Both the position numbers and the translations under genes were made by a program. Under the pieces are notes generated by a model. That model saw only the letters and a list, made by a program, of their open reading frames with translations. It did no database searches and had not been told where the DNA came from. 64,000 nt of DNA from GWE2-42-39 sp942493345 (GTDB lineage Bacteria > Bacteroidota > Bacteroidia > Bacteroidales > Prolixibacteraceae), in contig OW818695.1 in the NCBI GenBank assembly GCA_942493345.1, positions 3,286,001 through 3,350,000 of the forward strand, in the 5' to 3' direction. Each line of letters starts with the position of its first letter. The stretch's first letter is position 1. Shown here piece by piece: positions 18,102 through 25,668 of the stretch.

Positions 18102-19355
18102 GTGAATGTCGAACTTTTTATAGCCAAACGCATTTTCTCATCGGACGGTGAGTCACAACAACTTTCTCAGCGGATAATAAAGCTGGCCTTGCTGGGTATT
18201 GCCCTTGGTTTGGTGGTCATGATCCTTTCGGTTGCCATTGTTACCGGCTTCAAAAAGGAAATCAGCAACAAGGTTTTTGGTTTTGGTTCGCACCTTCAGA
18301 TTGTGAATTTCGACACCAATCAATCGTATGCCACCGAGCCAATCAGCCAAAATCAACCTTTTCTTGAGGAACTGAGAAATCTTGACGGAATAAAGCACGT
18401 ACAGGCTTTTTCGACCAAACCCGGCCTGATAAAAACCGATGACGAAGTGCAGGCCATCAACCTGAAAGGAGTTGCACCGGATTTCGATTGGGAGTTTTTC
18501 AATACCAATTTGGTAGAAGGTGCAATAATTGATGTCAGCGATTCTGTACCATCAAAAAATATATGGGTTTCACAGCAAATTGCGTCGATGCTGCAACTGA
18601 AGTTAGGCGACGAAATCCTGATGTTTTTCATCAATGAAAAAGAACGGGTTCCACGTAACCGTATTTTTATCATTTCAGGAATATTTAAAACCGGGTTGGA
18701 AGAATTCGATAAAGTGTTCGCCCTGGTTGATATGCGGCATATTCAACGGCTCAACAACTGGGAAAGCGACGAAATAAGCGGCTTCGAAATAATGCTCGAC
18801 GATATTTCGACCATTGATGTAACCGAAATGCAGGTACGCAACATGGTGGTCAGCCACATGGTCGAAAATGCACCGATGCTGAAAGTGGTGAACATTGTAG
18901 CCAAGTACCCGCAAATATTCGACTGGCTGCGCCTGCTCGACATGAACGTGTGGGTCATCCTGGCCCTGATGGTTGTGGTGGCCGGGTTTAACATGGTTTC
19001 GGGCTTGCTGGTTATCATTCTCGAACGCACCCGGATGATCGGCGTCCTGAAATCGCTGGGACAACCCGACTGGAACATCCGCAAAGTGTTTTTGTACCTT
19101 TCGTCCATGCTGGTTTCGCGGGCGCTTGTATGGGGCAACTTGCTCGGGATTGCCATCTGTTTGTTGCAACACTATTTTCAGATTTTGAAACTTGATCCGG
19201 CGACCTATTACGTTTCCGCAGTGCCGATCAATTTTTCGCTATTGCATTTGTTATTACTGAATATTGGTACGGTAATCGTCACCATCGTCATGCTGGTTGT
19301 CCCAACCTGGTTTATCACGCGGATTTCGCCTGAAAAAACAGTCCGGTTCGACTAA
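18102..19355 (+). CDS. FtsX-like ABC transporter permease (LolC/LolE family)
   Basis: Permease of 417 residues. There is one transmembrane segment at about 26-48, a large periplasmic domain (about 50-270), then three transmembrane segments at the C-terminus. This is the MacB/LolCE topology. VVAGFNMVSGLLVIILERTRMIGVLKSLG is the conserved FtsX-domain block facing the ATPase. Likely role: releasing lipoproteins from the inner membrane, with an ATPase encoded elsewhere. GTG at 18102 is the start because nearby ATGs are out of frame and quickly stopped. The gene follows the flippase-like gene by 25 bp. Confidence 0.88.
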   Translation: MNVELFIAKRIFSSDGESQQLSQRIIKLALLGIALGLVVMILSVAIVTGFKKEISNKVFGFGSHLQIVNFDTNQSYATEPISQNQPFLEELRNLDGIKHVQAFSTKPGLIKTDDEVQAINLKGVAPDFDWEFFNTNLVEGAIIDVSDSVPSKNIWVSQQIASMLQLKLGDEILMFFINEKERVPRNRIFIISGIFKTGLEEFDKVFALVDMRHIQRLNNWESDEISGFEIMLDDISTIDVTEMQVRNMVVSHMVENAPMLKVVNIVAKYPQIFDWLRLLDMNVWVILALMVVVAGFNMVSGLLVIILERTRMIGVLKSLGQPDWNIRKVFLYLSSMLVSRALVWGNLLGIAICLLQHYFQILKLDPATYYVSAVPINFSLLHLLLLNIGTVIVTIVMLVVPTWFITRISPEKTVRFD

Positions 19356-19392
19356 CAACTGATTTTTAAAATCTTTTTTGCATCAACCTGTC

Positions 19393-19425
19393 TTGAGAAT
19401 TATCCCTTTGTTTTTTTTATCTTTA
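19393..19425 (+). promoter_or_regulatory. Possible promoter of the Nudix gene, very close to its ATG
   Basis: TTG at 19393-19395, 22-bp spacer, TATCTTTA at 19418-19425 (one mismatch to TAnnTTTG). The ATG begins only 3 bp after the box, so a transcript from here would be leaderless. Confidence 0.35.
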
Positions 19426-19428
19426 GTC

Positions 19429-20067
19429 ATGCAAAACGGGTTTGTAAAATATTTGGCAGAAGCATTGGCTAATGAACTTCCAGGAGCGAAGGCACACCGG
19501 AAACTGGTTCCCCCGGGGCGCGAACTGTTGCCTCCGGCCAATGAAAACTCCGTGATCAAACACAGTGGTATTTTATTTTTGCTTTTCCCTGATGGAGGCC
19601 GGCTTTTTACCTGCCTTATAAAACGCCCGGCCACCATGAAGCATCATCCGGGGCAAATTGGCTTTCCGGGAGGAAAAGTTGAGGAACATGATTTGTCGCC
19701 GCAAATGGCCGCCATGCGGGAGGCAGAAGAAGAGATTGGCATCTTGCCCGATTCGTATCAGATCGTAGGTAAACTTTCCGATTTGTATATTCAGGTCAGC
19801 GATTTTATCATCCATCCGTATGTGGCGTGGATGGACAGAAAACCCGCTTTTGTGATGAACAACTCGGAAGTGGAAGACATTGTTCTTTTTCCGCTCCAGG
19901 ATTTTATGGAAAATGAGCATTTTGCCGAAGCCGAAATGATGACTTTCACCGGTCCTATGAAAGTTCCCTATTATCCGTTTGATGGTGAAATAATATGGGG
20001 AGCAACAGCGATGATTTTATCCGAATATTTCGAGATTACAAAGCATTATCCACCAGTTCAGGAATAG
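19429..20067 (+). CDS. Nudix hydrolase, CoA pyrophosphatase-like
   Basis: Nudix enzyme of 212 residues from the ATG at 19429, which starts a soluble protein; the longer frame adds 17 hydrophobic residues that overlap a promoter-like box. The Nudix helix is REAEEEIGI, preceded by GFPGGKVE. The stretch LIKRPATMKHHPGQIGFPGG matches the extra signature of the NudL/CoA-pyrophosphatase group, so the likely substrate is CoA or an acyl-CoA cleaved to phosphopantetheine and 3',5'-ADP. Its last 32 bp overlap the convergent end of mltF. Confidence 0.87.
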   Translation: MQNGFVKYLAEALANELPGAKAHRKLVPPGRELLPPANENSVIKHSGILFLLFPDGGRLFTCLIKRPATMKHHPGQIGFPGGKVEEHDLSPQMAAMREAEEEIGILPDSYQIVGKLSDLYIQVSDFIIHPYVAWMDRKPAFVMNNSEVEDIVLFPLQDFMENEHFAEAEMMTFTGPMKVPYYPFDGEIIWGATAMILSEYFEITKHYPPVQE

Positions 20068-21475
20068 CATTTTTGTAGTGCATGTAAATTGAAATTACAT
20101 TGTTTACAAAATTATAAGGTTCTTCACCCCGGCAGTATCCCCATTTTACGACCCGGTCTTTGTATATTTTTGCTACCGATTTATTCAGCAAATAGTAATC
20201 TACATTATTTTCCCATTTTGAAGGGTCTTTGTCGTATTTTTTAGCCAGTTTTTGTGCATCAATAACATGACCAAGTCCTACGTTATAAGCGGCCAGCACA
20301 AATTTAACCCGTTCGGTCGAATCCTTCACATTGGAGATAAACTGCTTGTCGAGCCATTGCAGGTTTTTAATTCCTGCGCGAATGTTCATCCGGGGATCTT
20401 CGATATTACTGATGTGGTAATTTTCGGCCGTTTCGGGCATAATTTGCATCAATCCGTATGCACCGGACCACGATTGAGCCTGGGGGTCAAATAGCGATTC
20501 CTTGTATATGATGGCTGCAATTAGCCGCCAGTCGAACCCGGTCCCTGCGCTTTCTTCTTTTATTATTTCATCGAATTCAGAAAACCGTCCTTTCAGCGAG
20601 TGATAATCATTATTCACCATCACACTCGAACGGCTGTTTTCAAAATATTTCTGATAAATGATTTGGAACTTCGAAGTCGCTGTGAAATCGGTGATCCAGT
20701 TGTTCAGGTATTCCAGCCACCCCGGCGACCCTTTCCGAACAGCCCATGCAATGTTTTGCGGAAAACTTACCGGGGTTTTTACATCCAGATTGGGATAATA
20801 TGTCTGATTTACTTTGGCCACATTTTCATCACAAACCGTAAAATCGATTTCTCCTTTGGCGACCATTGTCACCAATTGTTCAATCCCGTATATACTGTCC
20901 TGTTGAATAATTATATCCTCGCCTATTTCTTCTGAAAGATGGAGCATTCGGCGGTAATACGATGAATTATTCTGGACAACCACTGTTTTTCCGGCCAGGT
21001 CAAGTTGGTTTCGTATCAGGTGGTTTTCAATACTCACGGGTGACATTTGTTTGTATTTTTCAGGTTTTCGCTGAACCAACACCTGTCGCGTTTGCATCAG
21101 GGGCATAGAAAAATCAACGGTTTCGATACGGGGTTTGACAATGGTCAGGTTTTTGGCGATGAGGTCGTATTTTTTTCGTTGTAACCCTCGAAAAGCCTCA
21201 TCCATATTATTGCTGACCATTACTTCGAGTTTTACATTCAGGCTTTTTGCCAACTCTTGCAGCAGTTCATACTGGAAACCCATGGGGCTGCCTTTGTAAA
21301 CAAAATAGCTCGTTGAATTATAATCGACGACTGCCCGCAGTTTTCCCGACTCGCGGATTCGCTTTAAATCGAGATTGAGAACTGTATCTCCTTCAATCTT
21401 AATTTTTTCCCAATTGCAGGAGACGAAAGAAACAGAAATAATGATGCAAAATATATATATGAAAAAGTTTTTCAT
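20036..21475 (-). CDS. mltF: Membrane-bound lytic murein transglycosylase F
   Basis: Peptidoglycan-cleaving lipoprotein of 479 residues (lipobox FVSC, Cys20). Residues about 45-280 form a periplasmic solute-binding (family 3) domain beginning GKLRAVVDYNSTSYF. Residues about 310-460 form the SLT lysozyme-like domain, with catalytic Glu326 in IIYKESLFDP and the family blocks GAYGLMQIMPETA and VLAAYNVGLGHV. The binding module can regulate the enzyme by sensing muropeptides, as in Pseudomonas MltF. It ends inside the 3' end of the Nudix gene and lies 18 bp downstream of the porin gene on the same strand, so the two may be co-transcribed. Confidence 0.94.
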   Translation of the reverse strand: MKNFFIYIFCIIISVSFVSCNWEKIKIEGDTVLNLDLKRIRESGKLRAVVDYNSTSYFVYKGSPMGFQYELLQELAKSLNVKLEVMVSNNMDEAFRGLQRKKYDLIAKNLTIVKPRIETVDFSMPLMQTRQVLVQRKPEKYKQMSPVSIENHLIRNQLDLAGKTVVVQNNSSYYRRMLHLSEEIGEDIIIQQDSIYGIEQLVTMVAKGEIDFTVCDENVAKVNQTYYPNLDVKTPVSFPQNIAWAVRKGSPGWLEYLNNWITDFTATSKFQIIYQKYFENSRSSVMVNNDYHSLKGRFSEFDEIIKEESAGTGFDWRLIAAIIYKESLFDPQAQSWSGAYGLMQIMPETAENYHISNIEDPRMNIRAGIKNLQWLDKQFISNVKDSTERVKFVLAAYNVGLGHVIDAQKLAKKYDKDPSKWENNVDYYLLNKSVAKIYKDRVVKWGYCRGEEPYNFVNNVISIYMHYKNAIPELVDNAL

Positions 21476-21493
21476 TCAGAAAATGGTTTATGC

Positions 21494-23578
21494 TTAGTTG
21501 TAAAACGACCAGGCGACGCCAATTCGGTATGTTCTTTTGTAGAGAGGATACGAAGGGGCAGCCCAGAAGTTACCGTCCAGCAAGTCGGAAGTTACATTCA
21601 TTAGGTTGAAAAATGCCCTTGTTCGCTTTAGTTTCAGGTTTATATGAAAATCAACAAAGGGGTAATTCCCTATTTTTTGTTCATTTTGCAGGTAAAATCG
21701 TGCCGTGGAGGGTTCATAAGCATCGGCGTAAAATTCGGTCGTGTACCGCGCATCAAAACCAAACTGTGCATGCATTACCTTCGAAATAATCGTTCTGTAA
21801 TTCACGCTCAGGTAAGCCGCAAAATCGGGCAGGTGAATATAGTCGGTTTCGCTGGCCGATTGCCATAAAACACGTGAACGCACCAGCCAGTGGGTGCTTT
21901 CAAAATCCTTGTCGAGCCAGGCCGAAAGGATCAGCAATTCGCCATTGGCCTGAGCCGGTAGCGCATTTTTATCATTGTAAATGTAATTGCCAATCAGTGC
22001 ATAATTGGCGCCAATGCTTGCTTTGTATTTTTGAGAATTGATTTTTCCGTGAATAATCATTTCTTTGATGTTGTTGAAATGGTTCTTCCAGCGAAAATGG
22101 TTCGAGAAATAGTTCTGTTCAAAATAGTCAGGAACCAGTGTTTTTAGACTTCCTTCAAGTCTAAGTGACGTAGTATCGTTACCTATTATTAGCGGTTTGT
22201 TGATGTAGCCTTCCAGCTCGGTTTGTCCAATCCGGTAGCCTGCAAAATACATTTTTCCGCTTGCGTTCCATTGCCAGAATTTTCCTTCGATACGATAAAT
22301 AGCGCCCCCCAGGTAACTGTTGCTTTGTTTTTGGTCGTAACTGTATTGTACACTCGGTGCAATATCCCAAGTATATCCGGGAATAATAAAACGTCCGTCA
22401 TGCAAGTTATATCGTTCGGGAAGATCAAGAATGAACTCTTTTGATACATTGTCCATCTTCGGAAAACGGTACCACAATTGGTCGTTTCCAATGAAAACCC
22501 GTTTCCCGAAAGTATATTTCCGGTCGGGTGCTTCGTAGAATTTTATCTGAAAAACATTGGTTAAACGGGAGTATTTTGTTTCATCATCTGTTTTCGCTGC
22601 ATTCAGATATTTATTTTCGAAAAAATTGTCGGACAAACTGGTTTTTCTGAAAGAACGGGTGTTGCCCGAAAGTTCAACATCGTAAATAAAACTGGTCCGG
22701 GGAATAAATGTCTCTGTAACATACTCTTTATCGTCCTTATTTTCCACATACTTTCCAATGCGGTATTCGTTGGAAAAACGAACGGTATTATTGGTCAGTT
22801 CACCGGCTGCATCGCTCATTTTCAGGTTTAGCTGTTCGTCTTTTAAATTTTGTCCGGGTTCAACGCCGCCGTCTTCCTCCGTTCTTACCCGATTGAACGT
22901 CACATTCCCATGAATGACAATCTTATCAGACTGATAACTTCCAAACAGGCCAACGTTGTGGTATTTGCTGTCGTCCTCATCGTTGTCGTAGAATCCTTTC
23001 GAACGGGCCTGATTATAGAAAAAAGCGAAGTTCAGCTTTTCGTTTACATTTTGGGAATGAAACACATTGAAACGGGATTCTGTCCGCAGACTTTTATTTT
23101 CGCTTTGGCTGTAGTCGAGTAACGAGTAGGGCGTTGTGGTGTTGAAATATTGAATTTGTGAAGGGAAAAGTGCGTATGCGTCGAAGGTACGGAAGAAATA
23201 GAAATCGGAATTGTACTTTCGTTTGAAGAAATCGTTTGAAAGGTAAGCCCCGCCAAGTACCCCGGTAAATGTATTCGAAAAACTGATTTTATTATACGGC
23301 TGATAATCATGAAAAAAAGTCAAGGCGGTATCCAGTTCCGATTTTTTTAATGTTGCCCCATAGTCGGAAAGTTGCCAGTTTTTTATGATGGATGGTATAG
23401 ATTTCTTTTGTGAATCAGCACCTTCAGTACCCTCAGTACCCTCTTTCCCTCCGGCAACATTTGAACGATTAGAGATACCTGGCCCATCTTTAACTGCACG
23501 TTGAAGCATTTCCTGCGCCGACAAGAAACTGCAGGCAAGCATCAGCAATATAATTGTATAGCTTAGTCTCTGAATCAT
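21494..23578 (-). CDS. Putative porin, outer-membrane beta-barrel
   Basis: A 694-residue protein of the Bacteroidota 'putative porin' family. The signal peptide runs to about SFLSAQ. A short low-complexity linker (KEGTEGTEGADSQ) is followed by repeated amphipathic beta-strands rich in Tyr, Phe and Arg, and the chain ends ...RTYRIGVAWSFYN with a terminal aromatic strand, as expected for a barrel inserted by BamA. The ATG at 23578 (MIQRLS) is preferred over the upstream one, because the latter adds residues without a signal and covers the -7 box at 23586-23593. mltF follows 18 bp downstream. The transported substrate is unknown. Confidence 0.85.
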   Translation of the reverse strand: MIQRLSYTIILLMLACSFLSAQEMLQRAVKDGPGISNRSNVAGGKEGTEGTEGADSQKKSIPSIIKNWQLSDYGATLKKSELDTALTFFHDYQPYNKISFSNTFTGVLGGAYLSNDFFKRKYNSDFYFFRTFDAYALFPSQIQYFNTTTPYSLLDYSQSENKSLRTESRFNVFHSQNVNEKLNFAFFYNQARSKGFYDNDEDDSKYHNVGLFGSYQSDKIVIHGNVTFNRVRTEEDGGVEPGQNLKDEQLNLKMSDAAGELTNNTVRFSNEYRIGKYVENKDDKEYVTETFIPRTSFIYDVELSGNTRSFRKTSLSDNFFENKYLNAAKTDDETKYSRLTNVFQIKFYEAPDRKYTFGKRVFIGNDQLWYRFPKMDNVSKEFILDLPERYNLHDGRFIIPGYTWDIAPSVQYSYDQKQSNSYLGGAIYRIEGKFWQWNASGKMYFAGYRIGQTELEGYINKPLIIGNDTTSLRLEGSLKTLVPDYFEQNYFSNHFRWKNHFNNIKEMIIHGKINSQKYKASIGANYALIGNYIYNDKNALPAQANGELLILSAWLDKDFESTHWLVRSRVLWQSASETDYIHLPDFAAYLSVNYRTIISKVMHAQFGFDARYTTEFYADAYEPSTARFYLQNEQKIGNYPFVDFHINLKLKRTRAFFNLMNVTSDLLDGNFWAAPSYPLYKRTYRIGVAWSFYN

Positions 23579-23585
23579 GTTCGCG

Positions 23586-23593
23586 CAAAGATA
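23586..23593 (-). promoter_or_regulatory. -7 box upstream of the porin gene
   Basis: On the minus strand this reads TATCTTTG, an exact TAnnTTTG. The chosen start codon is only 7 bp away, implying an almost leaderless transcript. Confidence 0.45.
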
Positions 23594-23761
23594 ATTAAAA
23601 CTCAAAACCCGCACTGTTATTAATTCTTAAAAATACATGACCAGGTTTTGGTCTTTCCTGTCGGTTTTTCTTTACAAACTATCCGTTTGGCAGTCAAAAT
23701 ATAGTAGTTTTTACTAAAGTTTTCAACCGAAAGTTGTTAGTTTTTGCACTTTAATGATAAA

Positions 23762-23790
23762 TTGAATAGCTTCTTATTTGATTATATTTG
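23762..23790 (+). promoter_or_regulatory. Bacteroidota-type promoter of parE
   Basis: TTG at 23762-23764, 18-bp spacer, TATATTTG at 23783-23790 (exact TAnnTTTG). The parE ATG at 23810 is 19 bp downstream. This box lies inside the longer upstream extension of the parE frame and decides against that extension. Confidence 0.65.
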
Positions 23791-23809
23791 TGCAAATTGC
23801 AAAAAGATT

Positions 23810-25642
23810 ATGACTCCAGAATACGACGAAGGATCAATTAGAACGCTTGATTGGCAAGAACACATCAGAAAACGTCCCGGTATGTACATCGGGAAGCTGG
23901 GTGACGGTTCTGCATACGACGATGGTATTTACGTTCTGTTGAAGGAAGTGATGGACAATTCCATCGACGAGTTCATGATGGGAAACGGGAAACGAATCGA
24001 TGTCAATGTGAGCAACGAACTGGTCTCAGTACGTGATTACGGCCGGGGCATTCCGCTTGGAAAGCTGGTCGATGTAGCCTCGAAAATGAATACCGGAGCC
24101 AAATACGATTCCAAAGTTTTTAAGAAATCGGTTGGTTTGAACGGGGTTGGTATCAAAGCTGTTAATGCACTTTCTTCTAAATTCATTATAAAAGCTTTCC
24201 GCGAAGGAGAAGTAAAAGAAATTGAGTTCAGTAAAGGGATGATAACCAGCGAAAAAAACGTGGTTGCTTCCGATGAACCAAATGGCACTTATGTAGGTTT
24301 TGTTCCCGATGTAGAAGTGTTTAAAAGTTATCATTTCATCAACGATTACGTGGTGAGTATGATGAAAAATTACACGTTTCTGAATGCCGGGCTCATTATC
24401 AGCATGAATGGGGAAAAGTTCCAGTCGAAGAACGGTTTGCTCGACCTTCTGGAAGACAACATGGAATCCGACCCGCTTTACCCGATCATCCACCTGAAAA
24501 ACGGAGAGATAGAAGCGGCCATCACCCACGGAAATCAATATGGGGAAGATTATTATTCGTTTGTGAACGGGCAACACACTACGCAGGGAGGAACCCACCT
24601 GTTGGCTTTCCGCGAAGCGCTGGTGAAAACCATTCGCGATTTCTACAAAAAAGATTTCGAACCGTCAGACATACGGGCATCCATCGTGGCTGCTATCAGT
24701 ATAAAAGTGGAAGAACCGGTCTTCGAATCGCAGACCAAAACCAAACTGGGATCGAGAGATATTGGACCCGAAGGACCTAGTGTTCGCAACTTTATAATGA
24801 ATTTTATTGCCAAGGAACTGAATAATTACCTTCATAAAAATTCAGATGTTGCTGAAGTTCTACTTCGTCGCATCCAAGAATCGGAACGCGAACGTAAAGC
24901 CATTACAGGGATACAAAAGCTGGCTAAACAGCGCGCCAAAAAAGCTAATCTGCACAATAAGAAATTACGTGATTGCCGCGTTCATTACAACGGTAACGAA
25001 GCTCAGAAAATGGAAACCAGTATTTTCATTACCGAGGGAGATTCGGCATCCGGGTCCATTACCAAATCGAGAGATGTGAATACACAGGCCGTTTTTAGCT
25101 TGAAAGGAAAACCTCTGAACAGCTATGGGCTGACCAAGAAAATTGTCTACGAAAACGAAGAATTCAACCTCCTGCAGGCGGCGCTGAATATCGAAGAGAG
25201 TATCGACGATCTGCGGTACAACAAAGTAATTATCGCCACCGATGCCGATGTCGACGGAATGCACATCCGCCTGTTGCTGATTACTTTTTTCCTTCAATTC
25301 TTTCCTGAGTTAATCAGGCAGGGGCATTTATTTATTTTGCAAACCCCGCTTTTCAGGGTCAGAAATAAGCAAAAAACCATGTATTGCTATTCCGATGATG
25401 AACGGGAAAAGGCCATTTCGCAACTGGGTAAAAATCCCGAAATTACACGGTTCAAAGGATTGGGAGAGATTTCGCCGGACGAATTCAAAAACTTTATCGG
25501 CCCCGATATCCGGCTCGACCCGGTACGGATGAAAAAACACGAATCGGTATTGCAAATGCTGGAATTTTACATGGGAAAAAACACTCCTGAAAGGCAGGAT
25601 TTCATTATTGACAACCTGTATATTGAAAAAGATGAGTTGTAA
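23810..25642 (+). CDS. parE: DNA topoisomerase IV subunit B
   Basis: ATPase subunit of the type IIA topoisomerase that decatenates daughter chromosomes. The protein has 610 residues from the ATG at 23810 (MTPEYDEGSI). The GHKL ATP-binding domain shows EVMDNSIDEF (46-55, with the catalytic Glu and Asn) and the ATP-lid glycine motif GLNGVGIKAVNALS. The TOPRIM domain shows ITEGDSASGSI and the metal-binding DADVDGMHIR. Pairing with parC 26 bp downstream and the ParC type of its partner favour topoisomerase IV over gyrase B. Confidence 0.95.
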   Translation: MTPEYDEGSIRTLDWQEHIRKRPGMYIGKLGDGSAYDDGIYVLLKEVMDNSIDEFMMGNGKRIDVNVSNELVSVRDYGRGIPLGKLVDVASKMNTGAKYDSKVFKKSVGLNGVGIKAVNALSSKFIIKAFREGEVKEIEFSKGMITSEKNVVASDEPNGTYVGFVPDVEVFKSYHFINDYVVSMMKNYTFLNAGLIISMNGEKFQSKNGLLDLLEDNMESDPLYPIIHLKNGEIEAAITHGNQYGEDYYSFVNGQHTTQGGTHLLAFREALVKTIRDFYKKDFEPSDIRASIVAAISIKVEEPVFESQTKTKLGSRDIGPEGPSVRNFIMNFIAKELNNYLHKNSDVAEVLLRRIQESERERKAITGIQKLAKQRAKKANLHNKKLRDCRVHYNGNEAQKMETSIFITEGDSASGSITKSRDVNTQAVFSLKGKPLNSYGLTKKIVYENEEFNLLQAALNIEESIDDLRYNKVIIATDADVDGMHIRLLLITFFLQFFPELIRQGHLFILQTPLFRVRNKQKTMYCYSDDEREKAISQLGKNPEITRFKGLGEISPDEFKNFIGPDIRLDPVRMKKHESVLQMLEFYMGKNTPERQDFIIDNLYIEKDEL

Positions 25643-25668
25643 ACCACAACCGGAAGAATCCATAAAAA

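Noticed and set aside
24026..24598. 190-codon minus-strand frame opposite parE
   Set aside because: Antisense to a highly conserved topoisomerase domain, with no independent support.
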